Assembly: GCF_011694815.1 (NCBI RefSeq)
Contig: NZ_CP050177.1
Location: 7,075,501 to 7,139,500, forward strand
Direction: 5' to 3'
Length of the DNA stretch: 64,000 nt
From: Streptomyces liangshanensis
GTDB lineage: Bacteria > Actinomycetota > Actinomycetes > Streptomycetales > Streptomycetaceae
Part shown: positions 17,557-28,122 of the stretch, piece by piece
Numbering within the stretch: the stretch's first letter is position 1
Layout of the letters: each line of letters begins with the position of its first letter
Notes under the pieces: generated by a model
What the model saw: only the letters and a program-made list of their open reading frames with translations
What the model was told of the DNA's origin: nothing
Databases searched by the model: none
Translations under genes and position numbers: made by a program

Positions 17557-19479
17557 GTGCACGTCAGAGTCGACGCCCCACGCCGTATCCGGCATCTGCG
17601 ACACACCACGGCAGGTCTCGTGGTCGCCGTTCTCGCCACCTTCTCCGTGGCGCTCCCCGCCCACGCCGACACCGCCCCCGTACCCGGGAAGGCCAGGCCG
17701 GCGCCGTCCCTGGCGGCGGCCGTACCGCCCCCGACCACCGGCGCCCGGCTCCAGACCTCGGGCAATCCCACTCCGGTGGGCACCGGGAAGGTCTACTACC
17801 TGGACGCGCAGTCCGGGAACGACGGCGCGGCGGGCACCACCACCGCGACCGCGTGGAAGACACTGAACCGCATCACCACCGCGACCCTGTCACCCGGTGA
17901 CGTGGTCGCCCTGCGCCGGGGCCAGACCTTCACCGGCACCGGCACCGTGAACGGCTCCGGTACCACCGCGGCCCCCATCACCGTCACCGCGTTCGGCAGC
18001 GGGGCCGCGCCGACGCTGACGAACCCGGCGGGCTGGAACATGCTCCAGCTGGCGGGCAGTCACATCGGCGTCACCCAGCTGCGGTTCGCCGATGGCGTGG
18101 TCTTCGACAACGCCGACGGCAAGGGCATCACCGGCCCCAAGTACAAGCTCAGCGGCGCGATAGCGGTCACCGATCCCGCCGCCTCGGCGCACATCCACGA
18201 CAACGAGTTCACCCAGGTCGGTGTGGGGGTCAAGACCTACGGCACCGGCACACTGATCGACCACAACTCGTTCCACGACCTGAAGATCGCCTTCAGGGGC
18301 ATGGACTCGGGGTCCGAGACCTCCTACGGAGCCGTCGGCGTCTCGATCAACAACAGCGGCGCCCAGGTCAGTTACAACCAGTTCGTCAACTGCCGCTCCA
18401 CCGACAGCCCGTACGGGGCGGACGGCGGCGCCCTGGAGATCGAGGGCTTCGACCACGACAAGAACAACATCACGATCGACCACAACTACTCCTCGGGATC
18501 GCAGGGCTTCCTGGAGGTGACCGAGACCAACAGCTCCAACGTCAAGCTGCTCTACAACATCAGCGACGACTACCAGCAGTTCGTGGCCTTCGACACCACC
18601 ACCCACCCCTCCGGGTACCAGGCCGACCACAACACGGTCGTACGCGCCCGGGGCGACAACCAGACGCAGTTCGCGATCTACTTCTACCGGGAGGAAGGCC
18701 CGCCGGCGGCCGACGCCTGGCTCTCGATCACCAACAACATCTTCTACCTGACGTCAGGTGTCGTCCTCTACGACTACAACTGGCCCCACCACCACAACCT
18801 CGTGTACGGCGCGCTCGGCTACTCCCCGGGCGTCGGCGACATCGCGGCCGACCCCCAGTTCACCAACACCGCGGGCGGCGACTTCCGGCCCGGTCCGACC
18901 AGCCCGGCCAAGGACAACGGCACCACGGCGACGGCCACCACCGACATCTACGGCAACAACAGCACGGTGGGCCTCGGCACCGACATCGGCGCGGTCGAGG
19001 CGCAGACCGCGCCGGCCGCGGGCGCGAACGCGGTGTCCGACAGCGGCTTCGAGCAGCAGACGGCCATCACGGCGACCAGCACCCCCTGGCTGGCCGAGGG
19101 CGCTCTCGCGACCGGCGTCGACGTCGCCCAGGGCAAGGCGCACAGCGGCTCCGACAACGCCTGGATCACCTCGGCCGGCCAGACCGACTGGGGCGGGGTC
19201 AAGCAGATCGTGAACGTCACCGCCGGCGCCACGTACCGGCTGACGGTCTGGGTGAGGAACTCCGGGAACATCGACCACGGCTGGCTCGGCGCCAAGACGA
19301 CCACGGGCACCGTGGTCAACGAGATCAGCTACGGGAGCAGCCCGGCCTGGACCCGCTACGTCCTCACCGTGAAGCCCGGGACGGCGACCCAGCTGTCGCT
19401 GTACGCCGGGTACTACGGCCCGTCCGGCGTGAGCACGTGGCAGACGATCGACGACATCACCCTGCAAAGGATCAGTTGA
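17557..19479 (+). CDS. Secreted right-handed parallel beta-helix protein with C-terminal carbohydrate-binding-like domain
   Basis: A 640-residue exported protein. A Sec-type signal ends near ALPAHADT. Residues about 75-470 show the short Asn/Gly-rich repeats of a right-handed parallel beta-helix, with recurring DHN and NN turns (IDHNSFHD, IDHNYSS, ITNNIFY), as in pectate lyases and related polysaccharide-active proteins. The last ~150 residues (AVSDSGFEQQT to DDITLQRIS) look like a CBM4/9-type jelly roll. GGAG lies 7 bases before the GTG start, which is 9 bases after the kinase. It is probably the extracellular enzyme that releases the compound the operon imports; the substrate is not evident. 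Confidence 0.85.
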   Translation: MHVRVDAPRRIRHLRHTTAGLVVAVLATFSVALPAHADTAPVPGKARPAPSLAAAVPPPTTGARLQTSGNPTPVGTGKVYYLDAQSGNDGAAGTTTATAWKTLNRITTATLSPGDVVALRRGQTFTGTGTVNGSGTTAAPITVTAFGSGAAPTLTNPAGWNMLQLAGSHIGVTQLRFADGVVFDNADGKGITGPKYKLSGAIAVTDPAASAHIHDNEFTQVGVGVKTYGTGTLIDHNSFHDLKIAFRGMDSGSETSYGAVGVSINNSGAQVSYNQFVNCRSTDSPYGADGGALEIEGFDHDKNNITIDHNYSSGSQGFLEVTETNSSNVKLLYNISDDYQQFVAFDTTTHPSGYQADHNTVVRARGDNQTQFAIYFYREEGPPAADAWLSITNNIFYLTSGVVLYDYNWPHHHNLVYGALGYSPGVGDIAADPQFTNTAGGDFRPGPTSPAKDNGTTATATTDIYGNNSTVGLGTDIGAVEAQTAPAAGANAVSDSGFEQQTAITATSTPWLAEGALATGVDVAQGKAHSGSDNAWITSAGQTDWGGVKQIVNVTAGATYRLTVWVRNSGNIDHGWLGAKTTTGTVVNEISYGSSPAWTRYVLTVKPGTATQLSLYAGYYGPSGVSTWQTIDDITLQRIS

Positions 19480-19507
19480 CCAGTTGAACCGGTTGACCGG
19501 CTGACCG
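19475..19507. repeat. Short tandem repeat across the stop codon
   Basis: Four imperfect 8-9 base units of the form GTTGACCG begin at the stop codon of the beta-helix gene. They do not form a strong hairpin. Function unknown; probably replication slippage. Confidence 0.55.
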
Positions 19508-19713
19508 TCCGCCGGGTAAGTCGGACGACCGTCCGCGGGGCGCGGGCGGTGGGGACGGAGTGGCGCGGTCGGTGGCGGGCGGCAGCCATTCGACCGATGC
19601 GGGTGGACCGGGCCCGGTGCGACCTTGTGAGCACGCCGCGGAACCCGCGTTCGGTGTGTACGCGGGGCGGCGGGGCGGATCCCTGGTGATACGCCCTCTC
19701 ACAAGGAGGAACC

Positions 19714-20565
19714 GTGCTTCGCAACCGTAGATTCCATGTCACCGTTCTCGGCGCGGCGGTGGGGGTGGTCCTCGCCTCGGGCCTCCCCACCCTCGCGTCG
19801 GCCGCGCCCGGCCACCGCCCGGCCCCGAAGCCGACCGTGGTCCTCGTCCACGGCGCGTGGTCGGACTCCGCGAGCTGGAGCGGCGTGGTCAAGCGCCTCC
19901 AGGCCAAGGGCTACCCGGTCACCGCCGTGCCCACGCCGCTGCGCGGTCTCTCCGACGACTCCGCGTACCTGGCCTCGTACCTCAAGACCGTCCAGGGCCC
20001 GGTCATCCTGGTCGGCCAGTCCTACGGCGGGTCCGTCATCACCGACGCCGCCACCGGCAACACCAACGTGAAGGCCCTCGTCTACATCTCCGCCTTCGCC
20101 CCCGACAAGGGCGAGAGCGCCGCGGACCTGGCGGCGAAGTTCCCGGGCTCCCACATCACCGACGACCCCGACGCCCCGCTCCCCACCGCGCTCAACGCGG
20201 TGCCCCTCACCCTCGCCGACGGCACCGCCGGCGGGGTCGACCTCTACGTCAAGCCCGGCCAGTACCGCGACCTCTTCTTCGGCGACCACCTCGGTGCCGC
20301 GCGCGCGGCCGAACTCGCCGCCACCCAGCGCCCGATCACCCTCCAGGCCCTGGGCGAGGCCTCGGGTACCCCCGCCTGGAGGACCATCCCCTCCTGGTAC
20401 CTCGTCTCGAAGGACGACCACCTCATCCCGCCGGCCGCCGAACGCTTCATGGCCGCCCGCGCCCACTCCCACACCGTGGAGGCCAGGACCCCGCACGCCG
20501 CCCAGGTCACCGACCCGGGTGTGGTCACCGACCTCATCGAGAGCGCGGCCGACGGCACCCGCTGA
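19714..20565 (+). CDS. Secreted alpha/beta hydrolase (copy 1)
   Basis: A 283-residue alpha/beta-fold hydrolase with an N-terminal signal peptide (cleavage near ASA-APG, about residue 31). The oxyanion-side motif VLVHGAW, nucleophile elbow GQSYGG (Ser103), acid in KDDHLIPP and His in TPHAAQV form the catalytic set. The GTG start follows AGGAGG by 5 bases. It resembles salicylate/methyl-ester esterases (MES-like) in its LVHGAW and short cap, but the substrate is unknown. A paralogue lies about 2.5 kb downstream. A promoter region of about 230 bases precedes it, in which I see no other gene. Confidence 0.88.
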   Translation: MLRNRRFHVTVLGAAVGVVLASGLPTLASAAPGHRPAPKPTVVLVHGAWSDSASWSGVVKRLQAKGYPVTAVPTPLRGLSDDSAYLASYLKTVQGPVILVGQSYGGSVITDAATGNTNVKALVYISAFAPDKGESAADLAAKFPGSHITDDPDAPLPTALNAVPLTLADGTAGGVDLYVKPGQYRDLFFGDHLGAARAAELAATQRPITLQALGEASGTPAWRTIPSWYLVSKDDHLIPPAAERFMAARAHSHTVEARTPHAAQVTDPGVVTDLIESAADGTR

Positions 20566-20581
20566 CCCCGCCGGTCACACC

Positions 20582-20638
20582 CCCGGCCCCGGTCCGCCTC
20601 GCCGCCCCGACGGGGAGACGAGGCGGACCGGGGCCGGG
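20582..20638. terminator. Bidirectional terminator, 20-base stem
   Basis: Arms of 20 perfectly paired bases (left arm starting CCCGGCCCCGGTCC) enclose a 17-base loop. It lies between the convergent hydrolase and HxlR genes. Confidence 0.85.
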
Positions 20639-20643
20639 TTGTC

Positions 20644-21165
20644 CTACTTGCCCGGTTCTCCCGGTTCTCCCGGTTTCCCCGCTCCAGCGGCCTTCTCCGG
20701 TCCCGCGAGATTCCAGTGGGGGACGAGCATCTCGTGGGTGACCTCGTCGGCGCTGTCCAGATGGCCGCAGGTCGCGCAGGTCGCCGTGAGGGCCAGCGGA
20801 TGGTCGTGATGCGTCTGCCCCATCGGCGGTGAGTCCACCGTCCACTTGGCGCCCCAGGACATCAGCATCAGGACCGCCGGGCCGAGTTCCTCGCCGGCCC
20901 GCGTGAGGTGGTAGCCCTCGTACCGCGAGCCCTCGGGGTCGGCCCTGCGTTCCAGGATGCCTCCCTCCACCAGGGCTTTCAGGCGCGCCGAGAGGCGGTC
21001 GCGCGGCGCTCCGGTGTTCCGTGCGATCTGGCTGAACCGGTGGTTGCCGAACGAGACCTCGCGCACGGCGAGCAACGACCAGCGGTCACCGACGAGTTCG
21101 AGCGCGGAGGCGAGGCTGCACGGGCGGCCGGGGAGCGTGGTCGGGTCGATGCGTATCACGGGCAT
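20644..21165 (-). CDS. HxlR-family regulator with a CxxCxH C-terminal module
   Basis: A 173-residue winged-helix regulator. The HxlR domain (about residues 15-110) has the signature CSLASALELVGDRWSLLAVR and the recognition helix around GAPRDRLSARLKAL. Behind it is an unusual tail: CATCGH (130-135), which could bind a metal, and a Pro/Gly-rich end, GKPGEPGEPGK. HxlR proteins respond to aldehydes, oxidants or small ligands, and their single redox Cys is near the N-terminus (Cys16 here). It is divergent from the dehydrogenase gene, and palindromic GGTTTG sites lie between them, so it probably represses both. Confidence 0.88.
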   Translation of the reverse strand: MPVIRIDPTTLPGRPCSLASALELVGDRWSLLAVREVSFGNHRFSQIARNTGAPRDRLSARLKALVEGGILERRADPEGSRYEGYHLTRAGEELGPAVLMLMSWGAKWTVDSPPMGQTHHDHPLALTATCATCGHLDSADEVTHEMLVPHWNLAGPEKAAGAGKPGEPGEPGK

Positions 21166-21171
21166 GGACCC

Positions 21172-21177
21172 ACTCTA
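21172..21177 (-). promoter_or_regulatory. -10 box of a leaderless HxlR transcript
   Basis: TAGAGT lies 6 bases before the ATG of the HxlR gene, so transcription should start at the start codon. No good -35 is visible, which fits a promoter that needs help or is weak. Confidence 0.55.
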
Positions 21178-21190
21178 CCTCGCATGTGGT

Positions 21191-21219
21191 TTGAAAGTCG
21201 TACCGCACCGTGCTAGCGT
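21191..21219 (+). promoter_or_regulatory. Promoter of the short-chain dehydrogenase gene
   Basis: TTGAAA and TAGCGT are spaced 17 bases apart, a good vegetative promoter. The -35 overlaps GTGGTTTGAAA, a half-site related to the palindrome at 21236-21252, so repressor binding could block it. Confidence 0.7.
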
Positions 21220-21235
21220 TCGATCAACGGCTTGC

Positions 21236-21252
21236 GGTTTGGAAACCAAACC
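21236..21252. promoter_or_regulatory. Candidate HxlR operator
   Basis: GGTTTGG-aaa-CCAAACC is a perfect 7-base inverted repeat between the divergent HxlR and dehydrogenase genes, just downstream of the promoter's expected start point. Confidence 0.6.
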
Positions 21253-21292
21253 ATACTGGCTTCGCGCCGACCTCACCAGACGGGAATCGATC

Positions 21293-22087
21293 ATGTCCGC
21301 ACACGCCTCCAAGACCGCTGTCATCACGGGAGCCTCCTCCACGTTCGGCGAGGCCTACGCCCGAAGGCTCGCCGAGCGGGGGTACGACCTGGTGCTGGTG
21401 GGCCGGAACGAAGGCAAGATCAAGAACGTGGCCGAGGCCCTCGCCGAGCACAGCGAGGTGCACGTCGGCACCCTCGTCGCGGATCTGTCCGACCCCGCCC
21501 AGCTGGCGAAGGTCGAGGAGCGGCTGCGTTCCGACGAGTCGCTGGACCTGCTGGTCAACGCGGCGGGGGCGGCCACGTTCGCGCCCACCCCGGGCTTCGA
21601 CACCAAGGCGGTCGACGTACAGGTGGCGCTCAACATCACCGCCACCACCCGGCTCACGGCCGCCGCGCTGACCGGCATGACGCGGCGCGGACAGGGGACG
21701 ATCGTGAACGTCTCCTCCGCCATGGCGTTCTGGATCCAGCCGGTCAGCGCGGTCTACAGCGCCACCAAGAGCTATGTGCTGACCTTCACCCAGGCCCTCC
21801 AGCAGGAGCTGTCCGGTACGGGGGTACGGGTGCAGGTGGTCGTCCCGGGCGCGATGTCCACCGGGTTCTGGGACGGCTCGGGCGTGGAGCTGTCCGACTT
21901 CCCGGCCGCCAACATCATGACCCCCGAGGCCGCCGTCGACGCGGCGCTGGCCGGACTCGACGCGGGAGAGGACGTCACCATCCCCTCCCTGGCCGACGTC
22001 TCGGTCTGGAACACCTACGAGGAGGCGCGGGACGCCCTCGCCCCCGTCCTGTCGCGGGACGTCCCCGCGGAGCGCTACCGCCGCTGA
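21293..22087 (+). CDS. Short-chain dehydrogenase/reductase
   Basis: A 264-residue classical SDR. The dinucleotide-binding TGASSTFGE (12-20), the NAAG motif (89-92), catalytic Ser in VNVSS and the YSATK pair (Tyr155, Lys159) are all present, so it should be an active NAD(P)-dependent oxidoreductase. The start was chosen at ATG of MSAHASK because it follows the promoter and operator; the frame is open further upstream but overlaps them. It is divergent from the HxlR regulator. The substrate may be an aldehyde or ketone that also induces HxlR, which is inference. Confidence 0.9.
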   Translation: MSAHASKTAVITGASSTFGEAYARRLAERGYDLVLVGRNEGKIKNVAEALAEHSEVHVGTLVADLSDPAQLAKVEERLRSDESLDLLVNAAGAATFAPTPGFDTKAVDVQVALNITATTRLTAAALTGMTRRGQGTIVNVSSAMAFWIQPVSAVYSATKSYVLTFTQALQQELSGTGVRVQVVVPGAMSTGFWDGSGVELSDFPAANIMTPEAAVDAALAGLDAGEDVTIPSLADVSVWNTYEEARDALAPVLSRDVPAERYRR

Positions 22088-22121
22088 CACCATCCCGCCC
22101 GCGAGGGCGCCGATCCACCGA

Positions 22122-22154
22122 CGAGCCCCGGACCGACCCACGGTCCGGGGCTCG
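22122..22154. terminator. Terminator after the dehydrogenase gene
   Basis: CGAGCCCCGGACCG and its exact complement (14 bases each) flank a 5-base loop, 34 bases after the stop codon. Confidence 0.85.
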
Positions 22155-22283
22155 CTCGCGCGGCCGTTCGAATGAACTTGTCCGGACTCCGCGCTCGGCC
22201 GGGAGGCTTTCCGCATCGCGAAAGTAATCTGACGCCGCTCCCGTCGACGTCCGGCAGCCGAACTCCACGAGAAGAGAGTTGTC

Positions 22284-23114
22284 ATGAAGGAAAAGCGAAG
22301 AATCACCCTCAGCGTGCTGGCGACGGCGGCCGCGGTCACCCTCACACTCGGGTCCGCGGCCACCGGCAACGCCCGGTCCACCGGTCCTTCGCACGGTCCC
22401 GCGCCCACGATCGTCCTGGTCCACGGAGCGTGGGCCGACGCCTCCAGCTGGGCCGCCGTCACCGAGCGTCTCCAGGACCGGGGTTTCACGGTCAAGGCTC
22501 CGCCCAACACACTGCGAGGGGTCGCCACGGACTCCGCCAACCTGCGGGCGTACCTCAAGACGCTCACCGGTCCCGTGGTGCTGGCGGGCCACTCCTACGG
22601 CGGCTTTGTCATCTCCAACGCCGCGACGGGCCTCAAGAACGTCAAGTCCCTCGTCTACATCGACGCGTTCATCCCCGCCGAGGGCGAGACGGCGGGCGAG
22701 CTGAGCGCGGCCGAGCCGGGCTCCGCGCTGGCCGTGCCCGACCCCAGCACCGTCTTCGACTCCGTGCCGATCCCGGGCGGCGGCGGAGACGTGGACCTGT
22801 ACGTGAAGCAGAACCTGTTCCCGGGGATCTTCGCCGGTGGTGTGCCGCGCAACACCGCGAACGTGCTCGCGGCCGGTCAGCGCCCGCTCGCGGCGAGCAC
22901 GCTCGACGAGCCCTCCGGGAAGCCGGCCTGGAAGAAGATCCCCTCCTGGGCCCTCATCGGCACCGAGGACCGGGTCATCCCCCCGGCGGAGCAGCGCAAC
23001 ATGACCGCGCGGGCCGGGTCCCACACCGTCAGTGTGAAGGCCCCGCACCTGTCGATGGTCTCCGACCCGGACGCGGTCACCGAGGTCGTCATCAGGGCCG
23101 CACGGCACAGCTGA
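22284..23114 (+). CDS. Secreted alpha/beta hydrolase (copy 2)
   Basis: A 276-residue secreted alpha/beta hydrolase. It shares the order of motifs with the hydrolase at 19714: VLVHGAW (45-51), nucleophile elbow GHSYGG (Ser104), VYIDAFIPAEGE, acid-loop GTEDRVIPP and a C-terminal His (PHLSMV). The signal peptide runs to about residue 31. The two copies align along most of their length, so they arose by duplication. Copy 1 has Gln before the nucleophile where copy 2 has the usual His, so substrate or rate may differ. A strong hairpin follows. Confidence 0.88.
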   Translation: MKEKRRITLSVLATAAAVTLTLGSAATGNARSTGPSHGPAPTIVLVHGAWADASSWAAVTERLQDRGFTVKAPPNTLRGVATDSANLRAYLKTLTGPVVLAGHSYGGFVISNAATGLKNVKSLVYIDAFIPAEGETAGELSAAEPGSALAVPDPSTVFDSVPIPGGGGDVDLYVKQNLFPGIFAGGVPRNTANVLAAGQRPLAASTLDEPSGKPAWKKIPSWALIGTEDRVIPPAEQRNMTARAGSHTVSVKAPHLSMVSDPDAVTEVVIRAARHS

Positions 23115-23120
23115 ACCGGC

Positions 23121-23161
23121 AAGGGGGCCGTGCGGGGTACGTCACCCCGCACGGCCCCCTT
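23121..23161. terminator. Terminator between convergent genes
   Basis: AAGGGGGCCGTGCGGGG pairs perfectly (17 bases) with its complement across a 7-base loop. It lies between the second alpha/beta hydrolase and the degenerate dehydrogenase gene. Confidence 0.88.
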
Positions 23162-23209
23162 CCCCCTGTCCCGCACCGGCTCCCGAGGACCGGCGGGCAC
23201 GCGCTCCCC

Positions 23210-24007
23210 TCACGGCGTACCGGTCGCGACCCGCAGTGGAGAACCGCCCCGGGGGCCGTCCACCACGGCGACGACGGCCCGCGCCACCCGTTCCGCCTCC
23301 GCGCCGGTGACGGCGTGCTCGGCCAGCCGCCCGTCCACCCGGTCGACCAGCCCCGGGTACCGGGCCTCGTACGCCCCGGCCGTCTCCAGGTCGTCAGGAC
23401 CCAGCGGGCGGAACCGCTCGCCGGTGTCGGGCGCCAGGGAACCGGACACGACGATCGCGGTCTCCACGCCGAAGCCGGCCAGCTCCCTCGCGTAGCTTTC
23501 GGCGAGGTGATCCGCCGCGCCGACGGCCTCGGAGTGCAGGGCCAGGTACGGCGTGTCGCCGGCGTCCCCCGAGGCGAGGATCCACACCAGCAGGCCGTCC
23601 CGGCGCTCCCGCATGCGCGGCAGCACCGCACGGTTCACCCGCTGCGTGGACAGCACGTGCGCGTCGTAGATCTGCGCCAGTTGGTACGGCGTGAACGACT
23701 CGACGGGCCCCCTGGGCACGGGGCCCGCGGTGTGGACGACGACGTCGATCCGCCCCGCCTCGCTCAGGACGCCCGCGACCGCCGTGGCGACCGAGCGCTG
23801 GTCGGCCACGTCGACGGTCACCGGCCGCAGCCCCGCGCGGGACGGCACCGAGCCCGGTCCGGCGGACCCGCCGCCGTACCGGACACCGGAGTACCCGCCG
23901 GCGTACCCGACACCGGCGTAGACGAGGTGCCCGGCGTCGGCCAGCGCCTCGGCCGTAGCCCCTCCCAGGACACTGGAGGCCCCGGTGACCAGGACGATCT
24001 TCGACAT
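23210..24007 (-). CDS. Short-chain dehydrogenase homologue lacking the YxxxK catalytic pair
   Basis: A 265-residue SDR-fold protein. The cofactor-binding TGASSVLGG (8-16) and HTAGP are intact. At the catalytic site, where relatives have PYLAxYxxxK, it reads PYLALHSEAV, so Tyr becomes His158 and Lys becomes Val162. The usual catalytic Ser region is ILASGDAG. A Gly/Tyr-rich insert (GYAGGYSGVRYGGG, about 34-47) follows the second beta strand. It may bind NAD(P) without catalysing reduction, perhaps as a redox sensor. The second of two adjacent ATGs was chosen, 4 bases after GAGGAG. The neighbour upstream on the same strand is a flavoprotein. Confidence 0.8.
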   Translation of the reverse strand: MSKIVLVTGASSVLGGATAEALADAGHLVYAGVGYAGGYSGVRYGGGSAGPGSVPSRAGLRPVTVDVADQRSVATAVAGVLSEAGRIDVVVHTAGPVPRGPVESFTPYQLAQIYDAHVLSTQRVNRAVLPRMRERRDGLLVWILASGDAGDTPYLALHSEAVGAADHLAESYARELAGFGVETAIVVSGSLAPDTGERFRPLGPDDLETAGAYEARYPGLVDRVDGRLAEHAVTGAEAERVARAVVAVVDGPRGGSPLRVATGTP

Positions 24008-24148
24008 CATGCTCCTCGGCGGACCGTGGGCGCGGCGAGGAGTACGACGCGCGCTTGACCACAGGCCCAGCATCGGCGCCACCGCGACCGGTCGGCATAG
24101 GTCACATGACTGCGCCGGAGACTGCGGCCCGGCCGGCGGCGGTACGCC

Positions 24149-25618
24149 TCAGCCGCGGTACGCCTTCAGCAGGTACAGCCAGATCTCGCTGACCGTCGGG
24201 AAGCAGGACACCGCGTGCCGGAGGCGGGGGACGGGGACCTCGCCGACGACGGCGATCGTGGCCGAGTGGAGCAGCTCGCTCACGCCCGGGCCGACGAAGG
24301 TCGCGCCCAGCAGGGTCTCCCGGTCCAGGTCGACGACGAGGCGGGCCCGGCCCCGGTAGCCGTCGGCGTGGAGCAGCGCGCCCGGCACGGTGGCGAAGTC
24401 GACGTCCACGGCCCTGACCCGGTGTCCGGCCCGGGTGGCCTCCTCGGCGGACAGGCCCACCGCGGCGGCCTCGGGGTCGGTGAAGAAGATCTGGGGGACC
24501 GCGTGCCGGTCGGCCGTGGTGGCATGCGCGCCCCAGGGGGCGGTGTCCAGCGGTTCGCCGGCCGCGCGGGCGGCGATCGCGTCACCGACGATCCTCGCCT
24601 GGTACTTGCCCTGGTGGGTGAGCAGGGCGTGCTGGTTGATGTCGCCGACCGCGTACAGCCAGGACCCGTCGACCCCGCGGACCGCGCACGTCTCGTCGAC
24701 GTCCAGCCAGGACCCCGGCGTCAGGCCCACCGTCTCCAGCCCGACGGCCGTCGTGCGGGGCGAGCGCCCGGTGGCGAACAGGATCTCGTCGGCCTCCAGC
24801 CGGGTGCCGTCGTCCAGGACCACGTCGACGGGCCCGTCCGGATCGGGGCGGTGCAGTGCCGTGACCGACACCCCGATCCGTACGTCCACCCCGCCGTCCT
24901 TGAGCCCGTCCGCGACCATCTCGCCGACGAACGGTTCCATGCGGGGCAGCAGCGGGCGCCGGGCCAGCAGGGTGACGCGCGAGCCGAGCCCCTGCCAGGC
25001 GGTGGCCATCTCGACGCCGACCCCGCCGCCCCCGACCACGACCAGCCGGCCGGGCACGGTACGGGAGTCGGTGGCCTCGCGGTTGGTCCAGGGCCGCGCC
25101 TCGGCGAGCCCGGGCAGGTCCGGCACGACCGCGTCGCTGCCGGTGCACAGGGCGACCCCGTGCCGGGCGGTGAGGACCGTCTCCCCGCCGTCGGCGGTAC
25201 GGACCACCACGCGGCGGGCGCCGTCCAGCCGCGCGTCGCCCCGCAGGAGGTCGGCGCCGATGCCCCGGACCCAGTCGGCCTGGCCCGTGTCGTCCCAGTC
25301 GGTGACGTAGCGGTCGCGCCGCCCGAAGACGCCGTCCGTGGAGATCTTTCCGCTGACGGCCTCGCGCGCCCCGTCCACCTTGCGCGCGTCGGCGACGGCG
25401 AGCACCGGCCGCAGCAGCGCCTTGCTGGGCACACACGCCCAGTACGAGCACTCCCCGCCGACCAGTTCCCGTTCCAGCACCGCCACACTCAGCCCGCCGG
25501 CCCGCGCCCGCTCGGCGACGTTCTGGCCCACGGGACCGGCGCCGACGACCACGACGTCGTACGGGAGATCCGTACGAGCGTCCTGTCCTGTTCGTGAGGT
25601 TTCAGGTGATTTGCCCAT
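24149..25618 (-). CDS. Pyridine nucleotide-disulfide oxidoreductase (class I flavoprotein) lacking the catalytic His
   Basis: A 489-residue FAD/NAD(P) flavoprotein related to dihydrolipoamide dehydrogenase and mercuric reductase. It has the FAD site VVVGAGPVGQ (24-33), the redox pair GECSYWACVPSK (Cys57, Cys62), the NAD(P) site VVVGGGGVGVE and ATGRSPRTT. In the C-terminal dimer domain the standard HPTxSE reads FPTVSE, so Phe473 replaces the proton-transferring His. A dithiol reductase role is therefore uncertain; it may reduce quinones or another acceptor. It is encoded just downstream of the UvrA-like gene on the same strand, 57 bases apart. Confidence 0.87.
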   Translation of the reverse strand: MGKSPETSRTGQDARTDLPYDVVVVGAGPVGQNVAERARAGGLSVAVLERELVGGECSYWACVPSKALLRPVLAVADARKVDGAREAVSGKISTDGVFGRRDRYVTDWDDTGQADWVRGIGADLLRGDARLDGARRVVVRTADGGETVLTARHGVALCTGSDAVVPDLPGLAEARPWTNREATDSRTVPGRLVVVGGGGVGVEMATAWQGLGSRVTLLARRPLLPRMEPFVGEMVADGLKDGGVDVRIGVSVTALHRPDPDGPVDVVLDDGTRLEADEILFATGRSPRTTAVGLETVGLTPGSWLDVDETCAVRGVDGSWLYAVGDINQHALLTHQGKYQARIVGDAIAARAAGEPLDTAPWGAHATTADRHAVPQIFFTDPEAAAVGLSAEEATRAGHRVRAVDVDFATVPGALLHADGYRGRARLVVDLDRETLLGATFVGPGVSELLHSATIAVVGEVPVPRLRHAVSCFPTVSEIWLYLLKAYRG

Positions 25619-25675
25619 ACCTCAATCGGACCATGTTTCGGGCCCGACTTCCAGGCGCCCGCGCCCGGCGCCCGG

Positions 25676-28066
<2,391 letters not shown>

Positions 28067-28122
28067 CGTGTTTCCCTCTCCTCGGTGCGTCGTCTGTCGC
28101 GCAGTCTGCCGTGCCGGACCGC

